The notes under the pieces were generated by a model. It saw nothing but the letters and a program-made list of their open reading frames with translations. It was not told the origin of the DNA and did no database searches. Source: Acidobacteriota bacterium (GTDB lineage Bacteria; Acidobacteriota; Terriglobia; Bryobacterales; Bryobacteraceae). Taken from it: a stretch of 7,741 nt of DNA. Below are positions 1 through 7,741 of this stretch, one piece after another; position 1 is the first letter of the stretch; every line of letters starts with the position of its first letter. Made by a program: the position numbers and the translations under genes. The stretch spans positions 1-7,741 of the forward strand of contig CANIFK010000229.1 in the NCBI GenBank assembly GCA_947466555.1, read 5' to 3'.

Positions 1-1
1 C

Positions 2-2371
2 AAGGGCGCGACGTTGCCGGAGTTCGACCTGGACGCGGCGTTGCAGCGGCGGCCGGGGTTGTTGCTGGTTGATGAGCTGGCGCATACGAACGCGCCGGGG
101 AGCCGGCATGCGAAGCGGTGGCAGGACGTGTTGGAGCTTGTCGAGAGCGGGGTGGACGTTTACACGACGGTGAACGTGCAGCACCTGGAGAGTTTGAACG
201 ACGTGGTGGCGCAGATCACGGGGGTGATTGTGCGGGAGACGGTGCCGGATTCGGTGCTGGATCAGGCGGATGAGATTGAGCTGATCGATTTGCCGGCGGA
301 TGAGCTGTTGCGGCGGCTGGAGGAGGGCAAGGTCTACATTGCCGATCAGGCGGCGCGGGCGGCGCGGAACTTCTTCCGGCCAGGGAATCTGATAGCGCTG
401 CGGGAGATGGCGCTGCGGCGGACGGCGGAGCAGGTGGACGCGCAGATGCGGGCGTACCGGCAGACGCATTCGATTGGGAATACGTGGCATGTCGTGGAGC
501 GGTTGTTGGTGTGTGTGGGGCCGAGCCCGTTTTCGGCGCAACTGGTGCGGGCGACGGCGCGGCTGGCGGGGCGGCTGGGGGCGGAGTGGACAGCGGCGTT
601 TGTGGAGACTCCGGAGTATGGGGGGATGTCCGAGGAGGCGCGAGCGCGGGTGGCCGCGGCGTTGCGGTTGGCCGAGCAGTTGGGCGGGAACACGATTACG
701 CTGACGGCGGCTGGGGTGAGCGCGGCGGTGCTGCACTACGCTCGGAGCAGCAACGTAACGACGATTGTGACGGGGAAGCCGGCGGGAGCGTTGTGGCGGA
801 GGTTGTTGTTCCCATCGCTGGTGGACGATTTGCTGCGGGAGAGTGGGGACATTGAGATTCACGCGTTGCGGCCTCCGCCGGAGACGCAGGCGGTGAGGGC
901 ACCGCGTATTTCGGCTCCGTCCAAGGCGAAGGATCACGTGGCGGCGATGGTGGTGGTGGCAGTCTGCGTCGTCTTTTCCCTGCTGCTGCGGGAGTCGTTG
1001 GAGCCGGCGAATCTGGTGATGATTTACCTGCTGGGGGTGGTGGCGGTGGGAATGTTCGCGCGGCGCCAAGTGGCGCTGTGGGCATCGGTGGTGAGCGTAG
1101 CGGCGTTCGACTTTTTCTGTGTGCCGCCGTACCTGACGTTCGCGGTTTCGGACTATCAGTACCTGGTTACGTTCGGGGCCATGTTGACGGTGGGGCTGAC
1201 GATCAGCGGGTTGACGGTGAAGCTGCGGGGGCAGGCGGCGCGGGCGATTGACCGGGAGACGCGGACGCAGGCTTTGTACCGGTTTACAAGGGAACTGGCG
1301 GCGGAGGGGGAGATCTTTGCCCTGGCGCGGCGGGCGACGGAGTTATTGCACGAGGCGTTCCAGAGTCCGGCGATGATTGTGCTGGCGGAGAGGGGGCAGG
1401 TTCATTTTCGCCGGCGGACGACGGATCAGTTGATTGTGCCGGCGACGGAGGAGTCGATTGCACAGTGGGCATTCGACCACGGGCAGGCGGCGGGACGGGG
1501 AACCGATACGTTGTCGGGGGCGACGGCGTTGTATTTGCCGTTGCGGGGGCACGGGGTGATGGTGATTGTGGCTGGGCTGGAGCAGCAGGCGCAGTTGGAA
1601 TTGTTTGCGTATCAGACGGCGCTGGCGCTGGACCGGGTGCAGGCGGCGAAGGCGGCGCGGGAGTCGGAGGTGCGGATCAAGACCGAGGAGATGCGGAGCG
1701 GATTGTTGAGCGCCGTTTCGCACGATCTGCGGACGCCGCTGGCATCGATTACGGGCGCGGCGACGAGCCTATTGGGGCAGGGGGAGAAGTTCAGCGCGGA
1801 GACGCGGCAGGAGCTGTTGGAGAGCATTGCGGATGAGGCGGAGCGGCTGGGGCGGCTGGTGAACAATCTGCTGGAGATGACGCGCTTGGACAGCGGGACG
1901 GCGCCGGTGGCGCGGGACTGGTATTCGGTGGAGGAGATGGTGGGGGCGACGTTGCAGCGGTTGACGAAGATTCTGGCGAAGCATCCAGTGGCGACGCGAC
2001 TGCCGGAGGATTTGCCGCTGGCTTATGTGGACGAGGTGCTGATTGGGCAGGTGCTGGCGAATCTACTGGAGAACGCGGCGAAGTACACGCCGGCGGGGAC
2101 GGCGATTGAGATTGCGGCGTTTGCCGATGGGGACACGGTGACGGTGGCGGTGAGCGACCGGGGGCCGGGGTTTGCAGCCGAGGACGTGGGGCGGGTGTTT
2201 GAGAAGTTCTATCGCGGGCGGGCCGATGGGGTGCGCGGGGTGGGGTTGGGGTTGGCGATTGCGCATGCGATTGTGACGGCCCATGGCGGTACGATGGAAG
2301 CTGCGAACCGGCCTGAGGGCGGGGCGCAGATACGATTTACACTCGCGGCATCGGCCGCGCCGGCGCCATGA
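2..2371 (+). CDS. kdpD: KdpD, potassium-responsive sensor histidine kinase (5' end missing)
   Basis: Membrane sensor kinase that phosphorylates KdpE under potassium or osmotic stress. The frame is open to the left edge, and the TTG at 14 is internal to the conserved domain, so the gene starts outside the window. Compared with the roughly 890-residue family, about 95-100 N-terminal residues, including the Walker A loop, are absent. Visible in order: the KdpD N-terminal domain with Walker B-like LLLVDELAHTN (nt 59-91), then NVQHLESLND and FFRPGNLIALRE; a universal-stress-protein-like domain beginning VERLLVCVGPSPFSAQ (about nt 493-880); four closely spaced membrane segments containing ANLVMIYLLGVV (about nt 935-1220); an Arg-rich juxtamembrane stretch; a GAF-like region (about nt 1270-1640); HisKA with SHDLRTPL, phospho-His codon at 1721-1723; and HATPase_c with NLLENAAKY, DRGPGF and GVGLGLAIA. 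All kinase motifs are intact. The stop overlaps the kdpE start, so the two are translationally coupled. kdpFABC is expected upstream (inference). Confidence 0.97.
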   Translation, partial: KGATLPEFDLDAALQRRPGLLLVDELAHTNAPGSRHAKRWQDVLELVESGVDVYTTVNVQHLESLNDVVAQITGVIVRETVPDSVLDQADEIELIDLPADELLRRLEEGKVYIADQAARAARNFFRPGNLIALREMALRRTAEQVDAQMRAYRQTHSIGNTWHVVERLLVCVGPSPFSAQLVRATARLAGRLGAEWTAAFVETPEYGGMSEEARARVAAALRLAEQLGGNTITLTAAGVSAAVLHYARSSNVTTIVTGKPAGALWRRLLFPSLVDDLLRESGDIEIHALRPPPETQAVRAPRISAPSKAKDHVAAMVVVAVCVVFSLLLRESLEPANLVMIYLLGVVAVGMFARRQVALWASVVSVAAFDFFCVPPYLTFAVSDYQYLVTFGAMLTVGLTISGLTVKLRGQAARAIDRETRTQALYRFTRELAAEGEIFALARRATELLHEAFQSPAMIVLAERGQVHFRRRTTDQLIVPATEESIAQWAFDHGQAAGRGTDTLSGATALYLPLRGHGVMVIVAGLEQQAQLELFAYQTALALDRVQAAKAARESEVRIKTEEMRSGLLSAVSHDLRTPLASITGAATSLLGQGEKFSAETRQELLESIADEAERLGRLVNNLLEMTRLDSGTAPVARDWYSVEEMVGATLQRLTKILAKHPVATRLPEDLPLAYVDEVLIGQVLANLLENAAKYTPAGTAIEIAAFADGDTVTVAVSDRGPGFAAEDVGRVFEKFYRGRADGVRGVGLGLAIAHAIVTAHGGTMEAANRPEGGAQIRFTLAASAAPAP

Positions 2372-3060
2372 CAACGAATCCGGAAATTCTACTGATTGAG
2401 GACGACGACCAGATTCGCCGGTTTCTGCGGCCCACGCTGGCGGCGGAGAACTACCGACTGCACGAGGCGGTGACGGCGGCCGAGGGGGTGGCGCAGGCGG
2501 CGGCGCGGCAGCCGGATTTGGTGTTGCTGGATCTGGGGTTGCCGGACGGGGATGGGTTGACGGTGATTGGCGAGATCCGGGCGTGGAGCGCGATGCCGAT
2601 TCTGGTGATTTCGGCGCGGGGGCAGGAGCGGGATAAGATTGCGGCGCTGGACGCGGGAGCCGATGACTACATCGCCAAACCGTTTGCGACGGGGGAACTG
2701 CTGGCAAGGATCCGGGCGGCGCTGCGGCGATCGGCGCGGGTGGGGGCGCAGGTATCCACGGTGTTCCGGGCGGGTCCGATTGAGGTGGACTTTGAGAAGC
2801 GGCTGGTGGTGGTGAGCGGGGTGGAGACGCACCTGACGCCGATTGAGTTCAAGCTACTGCAGACGGTGGTTCGTTATGCCGGGCGGGTGGTGACGCAGCG
2901 GCAGTTGTTGAATGAAGTCTGGGGGCCGAACCACGTGGAGCAGTCGCAGTATTTGCGGGTGTATATGGGGCAGTTGCGACGGAAGTTGGAGGCCGACCCG
3001 GCGCGACCGCAGTATCTGCGCACCGAGCCGGGGGTGGGGTATCGGTTTGTCGTCGAGTAG
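2368..3060 (+). CDS. kdpE: KdpE, OmpR-family response regulator
   Basis: DNA-binding response regulator partner of KdpD, which in known systems activates the kdpFABC potassium-pump operon. The protein is 230 residues, the normal length. The receiver (about 5-120) carries the acidic pocket E11-D12-D13, phospho-acceptor D55 in LVLLDLGLPDGDG, S82 in ILVISAR and K104 in DDYIAKPF. The C-terminal winged helix (about 130-228) shows LTPIEFKLLQ, then GRVVTQRQLLNEVWG, the YLRVYMGQLRRKLE recognition-helix region and the closing GVGYRFV hairpin. The ATG lies inside the kdpD stop region (ATGA, 4-base overlap) and no separate Shine-Dalgarno is evident, which favours coupled translation from kdpD. The TAG stop directly abuts the stop of the convergent amidohydrolase gene. 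Identity as KdpE rather than another OmpR-type regulator rests on sequence plus the kdpD linkage. Confidence 0.96.
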   Translation: MTTNPEILLIEDDDQIRRFLRPTLAAENYRLHEAVTAAEGVAQAAARQPDLVLLDLGLPDGDGLTVIGEIRAWSAMPILVISARGQERDKIAALDAGADDYIAKPFATGELLARIRAALRRSARVGAQVSTVFRAGPIEVDFEKRLVVVSGVETHLTPIEFKLLQTVVRYAGRVVTQRQLLNEVWGPNHVEQSQYLRVYMGQLRRKLEADPARPQYLRTEPGVGYRFVVE

Positions 3061-4299
<1,239 letters not shown>

Positions 4300-4306
4300 G
4301 GGGAGG

Positions 4307-4312
4307 ATTATA
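4307..4312 (-). promoter_or_regulatory. Consensus -10 box (TATAAT) of the amidohydrolase gene
   Basis: On the minus strand this reads TATAAT, followed by CCTCCCC and then the ATG at 4299. With the usual 6-8 base distance from -10 box to transcription start, RNA would begin at or next to the A of the ATG, giving a leaderless mRNA; this fits the absence of a Shine-Dalgarno. No good -35 hexamer is visible 16-18 bases upstream; TTAGGC at 18-base spacing matches only two positions of the consensus. The box is seen directly; its use as a promoter is inference. Confidence 0.55.
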
Positions 4313-4357
4313 TCTCTTTCATCTTTAGAGGCCTAAGGTATTTCGCGGTTGACGCCG

Positions 4358-6661
4358 ATGGATACGGTGAGGCGCAATTTGCTCTGGATACGAGACTCCT
4401 ATTGCCGCTTGGTCTTCACCGCGATGGTGATCGTGGGGCTGCCGGCGTACGCCGGGGGCGAGACGATTGTGGAGATCCGGCCGCGGGTGCTTGAGGCCCC
4501 GGTGCCGTGTGTGGTGGAGGGGGTGGTGGCGAATCCGGCAAGCGCGTCGGGTGAAAGCCAGTCGGGATTCTTCCTGGAGGACGACACGGGCGGGATTCTG
4601 GTTTGGACAGATGAGAAGGCGGCGATGGGGGATCGGGTGGTGGCGCAGGGGCGCTGTTATCTGGCGGAATCGACGCGGTTGGAGATGTCGGCGGGGCGAG
4701 TCGACATTCGCGCCGGCGAGCCCGTGGTGTTGAAGCCCAGGCGGCTGTTCCCGGAGGAAGCGCGGAAGGCGGACTGGCAGAATACGCTGGCGGAAGTGGA
4801 TGGGATTGTGAGCGAAGTGGTCCGGCATGAGGACGAGGAGTTCATTTGGCTGCGCGGGCCGGTGCCCTTCCGTGCGGCCTATCGGACGGCATACCGCGGG
4901 AAATCCGTGAGCCATCTGGAGCCGGGAATGCGGGTGATTCTGCGGGGAATCCTGGTGCCGCAGTCGGACTCCAAGGAGACACCGCGTCCGCACGAATTGG
5001 TGCTGCGTTCCGACGACGATCTGGTCCCGGTGGATGCGCATTCGGGCGGGAGCCGGCAGATCATCTATCTGTTTTTGTCGTTGGCTGTGTTGGCGGGATT
5101 TTGGATTGTCAGCTTGCGGAAGGCCGTTCAAGACCGGACGAAGGCGCTGAAGGAAGCGCTGCGCCGGGCGGAGGAGAGTTCGCGGATGAAGTCCAGTTTT
5201 GTGGCGAACATGAGCCACGAGATACGGACACCATTGAACGCGATCATCGGATTCTCGGATCTGTTGTTGGATGGGGCGCAGGGGGAAGAGAAGCGGTTGT
5301 TGGACACGATCCGAGTGAGCGCGAGTTCGCTTCTCGGCGTAATCAATGATGTCCTGGATTTTTCCAAGATCGAAAGTGGAAAGTTGGACCTGCTTCTGGA
5401 ACCAGCGTCGCCGCTCGTGGTGGTGGAGCAGGCACTGGATATCGTCGCGCCAGCGGCGGTGCAAAAGGGTCTGGACATCGGGTTCCTTGCGGAGAACGAG
5501 ATTCCGGCGATGGTGTTGACGGATGCCTCGCGATTGCGGCAGGTGTTGATCAATCTGCTGAGCAATGCGGTCAAGTTCACCGATAGCGGGCATGTAGGGG
5601 TGGTCGTTCGCGCGGATATGGAAGAGTCCGGAGCCGTTCGGATGTCGTTCTCAGTCCGGGATACCGGCATCGGGATTCCCGGGGAGCAGTTGTCGAAATT
5701 GTTTCAACCGTTTCAACAACTGGACAGTTCGGCGCGGCGGCGGCATGGCGGGACTGGTTTGGGACTGGTAATCAGCCGGCATCTGATCCGGATGTTGAGT
5801 GGGGACCTGGTTGTTGGATCGACGCCTGGGAAGGGCTCTGTATTCACGGCCTCGATGGTGTGTTCGATCGCGCCTGGAACCCCGGTAAAGTTTGAACTGC
5901 CGGCCGGGGCGACATTCGCGCTGTCGATTGATCGTACTTGGACACGGGGCATTGTGGAATCTCTGCTGCAGGCGGCGGGCGCGACGATGGTCGAGCCGGA
6001 CAAGGCCTCAATTCGTATCGCGGATCGACCGGCGGCCGAAGCGGAGCAGCGGGCCGGACAGAGGTGGATTGAACTGTCACCCCAGCTGCGGCTGCAAGCT
6101 GTTCGAGGGGGAGAGTCGATCGTGTCGATCCCACTGAAGCCGGCGGTGCTGTTCGAGGCTATCCTGAAAACGCCGGGTTCTGCCGCCACAGTCGCTACCG
6201 CGGCGGTAGTGAAGCCGCCATCCCAGTTGCGAATCCTGGTTGCGGACGACAACGCGGTGAACGTGAAGGTTGTGACGAGCCTGCTATCCAGACTCGGGCA
6301 CAGGTCAGAGGTGGCCACAAACGGGAAAGAAGTTCTGGCGGCGATGGATAAGCAGCCGTTTGATCTGGTCTTCCTGGATATTCAGATGCCGGAAATGGAT
6401 GGGTTGGAGGCGGCGCGACGGATCCGTGGCCAGGAGCACCTGCGCGAGCGCCCGTGGCTGGTAGCGCTAACGGCCAATGCGATGCATTCGGACCGGGAAG
6501 ACTGTATCGCCGCAGGTATGAACGATCACGTGCCGAAGCCAATTGGACTGAAGCAGTTAGCCGCGGCGTTGGAGCGGGCCGAAGTAGGGCTGCAGGAGGG
6601 GAATTCGGCAGGGGAAACCACGGCGGGGCAGGCGCGTGGCGCCAGCGCCGGCGGGAATTAG
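4358..6661 (+). CDS. Membrane hybrid histidine kinase with OB-like periplasmic sensor and C-terminal receiver
   Basis: Hybrid sensor kinase of 767 residues from the ATG at 4358. An in-frame TTG at 4349 has an AAGG 10 bases upstream and could be used instead (770 residues; numbering below follows it). Order: signal peptide or N-terminal membrane helix (about 8-36, ending GLPAYA); predicted periplasmic region 37-235 with two OB-like modules (VVEGVV...GFFLEDDTGGILVW...GDRVVAQG, and DGIVSEVV...GMRVILRG); membrane helix 237-256; a short helical linker (about 258-280); HisKA with phospho-His H290 in NMSHEIRTPLNA; HATPase_c with NLLSNAVKF, DTGIGIP and GGTGLGLVISRHL; a shortened receiver-like segment (about 520-607) lacking phosphorylation residues; and an intact receiver (626-745) with D633-D634, D677 in FLDIQMPEMDG, T in ALTANA and K in VPKPI. 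There is no HPt domain; the tail is low-complexity Gly/Ala-rich. No response regulator is adjacent, so signal and output are unknown. It is divergent from the amidohydrolase gene across about 58 bp. Confidence 0.93.
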   Translation: MDTVRRNLLWIRDSYCRLVFTAMVIVGLPAYAGGETIVEIRPRVLEAPVPCVVEGVVANPASASGESQSGFFLEDDTGGILVWTDEKAAMGDRVVAQGRCYLAESTRLEMSAGRVDIRAGEPVVLKPRRLFPEEARKADWQNTLAEVDGIVSEVVRHEDEEFIWLRGPVPFRAAYRTAYRGKSVSHLEPGMRVILRGILVPQSDSKETPRPHELVLRSDDDLVPVDAHSGGSRQIIYLFLSLAVLAGFWIVSLRKAVQDRTKALKEALRRAEESSRMKSSFVANMSHEIRTPLNAIIGFSDLLLDGAQGEEKRLLDTIRVSASSLLGVINDVLDFSKIESGKLDLLLEPASPLVVVEQALDIVAPAAVQKGLDIGFLAENEIPAMVLTDASRLRQVLINLLSNAVKFTDSGHVGVVVRADMEESGAVRMSFSVRDTGIGIPGEQLSKLFQPFQQLDSSARRRHGGTGLGLVISRHLIRMLSGDLVVGSTPGKGSVFTASMVCSIAPGTPVKFELPAGATFALSIDRTWTRGIVESLLQAAGATMVEPDKASIRIADRPAAEAEQRAGQRWIELSPQLRLQAVRGGESIVSIPLKPAVLFEAILKTPGSAATVATAAVVKPPSQLRILVADDNAVNVKVVTSLLSRLGHRSEVATNGKEVLAAMDKQPFDLVFLDIQMPEMDGLEAARRIRGQEHLRERPWLVALTANAMHSDREDCIAAGMNDHVPKPIGLKQLAAALERAEVGLQEGNSAGETTAGQARGASAGGN

Positions 6662-7212
6662 GCCCCTTTGCGCTTCGCGGCGAACTTCTCCCGGAATTTC
6701 TTCACTTTCGGGCCGACTACGAATTGGCAATAGCCCTGATTGGGATTTGTGCGGTAGTAGTTCTGGTGGTAGGCTTCGGCGGGCCAGAAATGCTCGGCGG
6801 GGCGGAGCTCGGTGACGATGCGATCTGAATATATGCCGAGCATCTCCAGGTCGCGCATGACTTCGGCGGCGAGTTGTTTCTGTTCTTCGGAGTTGTAAAA
6901 GACGGCTGAGCGGTATTGAGGGCCTTCGTCATTTCCCTGACGATCCCGGGTAGTCGGGTCATGGACTGTGAAAAATACAGCGAGGATTTCACGCAGGGAA
7001 CTCTGCGCCGGATCGAAGGAAATCTGAACCACCTCGACATGTCCGGTGCCGCCGAGACAGACTTCCTGGTAGGTAGGATTGTCGACATGGCCGCCCATGT
7101 AGCCCGAGACAATCGATTCGACGCCGGTCATTTCCTGGAAGACCGCTTCGATACACCAGAAGCAGCCGCCGCCGAGGGTAATCAGTTCCATTGCTTTAGT
7201 TTCCCAATTCAT
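6658..7212 (-). CDS. msrA: Peptide-methionine (S)-S-oxide reductase MsrA
   Basis: Reduces the S-epimer of methionine sulfoxide in proteins or free, repairing oxidative damage with electrons usually from thioredoxin. The product is 184 residues, typical for a single-domain MsrA, with no signal peptide, so it is cytoplasmic. The signature GGGCFWCIEAVF lies near the N-terminus with nucleophile Cys17. It is followed by GYMGGHVDNPTYQEVCLGGTGHVE, then HDPTTRDRQGNDEGPQYRS, the AEHFWPAEAYHQNYY substrate-pocket segment, and NQGYCQF, whose Cys may act in recycling. The ATG at 7212 was chosen because a run of seven G (7215-7221) just before it can serve as a degenerate Shine-Dalgarno. A GTG at 7227 would add five residues (MHGGD), and an ATG seven codons inside is also possible. 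No msrB is fused or adjacent. Its stop codon overlaps the hybrid kinase stop on the other strand. Confidence 0.96.
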   Translation of the reverse strand: MNWETKAMELITLGGGCFWCIEAVFQEMTGVESIVSGYMGGHVDNPTYQEVCLGGTGHVEVVQISFDPAQSSLREILAVFFTVHDPTTRDRQGNDEGPQYRSAVFYNSEEQKQLAAEVMRDLEMLGIYSDRIVTELRPAEHFWPAEAYHQNYYRTNPNQGYCQFVVGPKVKKFREKFAAKRKGA

Positions 7213-7241
7213 ATCCCCCCCATGCACTTGAAATATTCCCT

Positions 7242-7250
7242 TGGTATTCT
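7242..7250 (+). promoter_or_regulatory. Extended -10 element (TGG-TATTCT) of the TonB-receptor gene
   Basis: TGN followed by TATTCT (four of six matches to TATAAT) forms an extended -10 element. It ends six bases before the ATG at 7257, so transcription would start at or very near the start codon. There is no Shine-Dalgarno-like purine run between the element and the ATG (only TTTTGC), in line with a leaderless message. The nearby TTGAAA at 7228-7233 lies only 11 bases from the -10 box, too close to act as its -35. Promoter function is inferred. Confidence 0.45.
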
Positions 7251-7256
7251 TTTTGC

Positions 7257-7741
7257 ATGAATCGTCGCTTTGGATTTACTTTATTGCTTTCCTGCGGCTT
7301 AGCATTCGGGCAGGAGTTTCGGGCGAATGTGTCGGGTACGATTACCGATCCGTCCGGTGCGCCCATATCTGGAGCTAAGATTGAGGCCACCAGCGCGGAG
7401 CGCCAGGTGCGCTACGACGCGGTGTCCAACGACGTAGGTATTTATCTGATTCGATTCCTGCCGCCGGGCACTTACACGCTAACGGTGCAGAAGGACGGCT
7501 TCAAGCGTGCGCAGCGCAGCAACCTGGTTGCGCAGGGCGCCGACAGGCTTAGTGTGGACATTCGGATGGAAGTGGGCGGAGTTACCGAGAGCGTGACGGT
7601 GACGGGTGAGACGCCTCTGTTGGCGACGGAAACGGCGTCGCGCAGTGTGACGCTGGAGCAGAAGTATGTGGACGATCTGCCGACTTCGGGGCGCAACGTC
7701 TATCAGCTGCTGTATTCGCAGCCCGGTGTGATTAAGAACAG
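7257..7741 (+). CDS. TonB-dependent receptor, Oar-like, with carboxypeptidase-regulatory-like domain (3' end missing)
   Basis: N-terminal 161 residues of what should be a large outer-membrane beta-barrel protein; the frame runs open off the right edge. Residues 1-19 form a Sec signal peptide (MNRRFGFTLLLSCGLAFG, cut before Q or E). The Cys at 13 sits in a poor lipobox, so lipoprotein processing is less likely. Residues about 22-105 match a CarboxypepD_reg/Cna-B-type beta-sandwich: NVSGTITDPSGAPISGAKIEA, then NDVGIYLIRFLPPGTYTLTV and GFKRA. Next comes the usual linker (ESVTVTGETPLLATETA) and the start of the plug (LEQKYVDDLPTSGRNVYQLL, QPGV). Proteins of this type are numerous in Acidobacteriota and are thought to handle uptake of large substrates, but the ligand cannot be told from this part. 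The gene is divergent from msrA across 44 bp. Start at ATG 7257 is supported by the signal peptide and the upstream -10 element. Confidence 0.9.
   Translation, partial: MNRRFGFTLLLSCGLAFGQEFRANVSGTITDPSGAPISGAKIEATSAERQVRYDAVSNDVGIYLIRFLPPGTYTLTVQKDGFKRAQRSNLVAQGADRLSVDIRMEVGGVTESVTVTGETPLLATETASRSVTLEQKYVDDLPTSGRNVYQLLYSQPGVIKN

Noticed and set aside
14..16. TTG at 14 as the start of kdpD
   Set aside because: The frame continues to the left edge and a start here would remove the Walker A half of the conserved N-terminal domain; the gene simply begins outside the window.
2063..2707. A 214-codon minus-strand frame across the kdpD/kdpE junction
   Set aside because: Pro/Arg/Ser-rich shadow sequence lying over two genes with intact catalytic motifs.
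4325..5593. A 422-codon open frame on the minus strand opposite the hybrid kinase
   Set aside because: Its translation is rich in His, Arg, Pro and Gln with no recognisable domain, as expected from the reverse complement of a G-rich gene, and the plus strand here encodes clear kinase motifs.
6631..6649. GC-rich inverted repeat near the end of the hybrid kinase gene as a terminator
   Set aside because: The stem is short (GGCGC with GCGCC), lies inside the coding region and has no following T tract; such repeats are expected by chance in GC-rich DNA.
7228..7233. TTGAAA as a -35 box for the TonB-receptor gene
   Set aside because: It is only 11 bases from the TATTCT element, and 17 bases downstream of it there is no acceptable -10 sequence.

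Overview
This is a GC-rich stretch of bacterial chromosome with six protein genes packed almost end to end. It holds a potassium-responsive two-component system, a secreted metallohydrolase, an orphan hybrid sensor kinase, a methionine sulfoxide reductase and the start of an outer-membrane receptor. The last gene encodes a signal peptide, a carboxypeptidase-regulatory-like fold and the start of a TonB-type plug. That architecture is expanded in Acidobacteriota, and with the base composition it suggests that phylum, perhaps a Solibacter/Bryobacter-type organism. This assignment is inference from gene type and composition only; no marker gene is present.

Layout. (1) 2-2371 (+): kdpD, lacking its 5' end. 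(2) 2368-3060 (+): kdpE, overlapping kdpD by an ATGA. (3) 3061-4299 (-): a secreted amidohydrolase/deacetylase-type metallohydrolase, tail to tail with kdpE with no base between the stops. (4) 4358-6661 (+; possible TTG start at 4349): a membrane hybrid histidine kinase whose predicted periplasmic part looks like two OB-like folds. (5) 6658-7212 (-; possible GTG start at 7227): msrA, whose stop codon overlaps the kinase stop. (6) 7257 to the right edge (+): N-terminus of an Oar-like TonB-dependent receptor. There is no gene-free stretch over 300 bases. The only gaps are two short divergent promoter regions of about 58 and 44 bp.

How the genes work together. KdpD and KdpE form one pathway that senses potassium or osmotic limitation and normally controls the kdpFABC potassium pump, whose genes would be expected just left of the window. 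The other genes have no evident shared pathway. The hybrid kinase has no response regulator or phosphotransfer protein beside it, so its output is unknown. MsrA repairs oxidised methionine.

No clearly new multi-gene system, mobile element, CRISPR array or RNA gene is visible. The most notable details are the OB-like sensor region and a degenerate receiver in the hybrid kinase, an Asp at the usual beta-5 metal-ligand His position of the amidohydrolase, two promoters placed so that transcripts would be leaderless, two convergent gene pairs with no intergenic space, and a G-over-C strand bias that persists through the minus-strand amidohydrolase gene.
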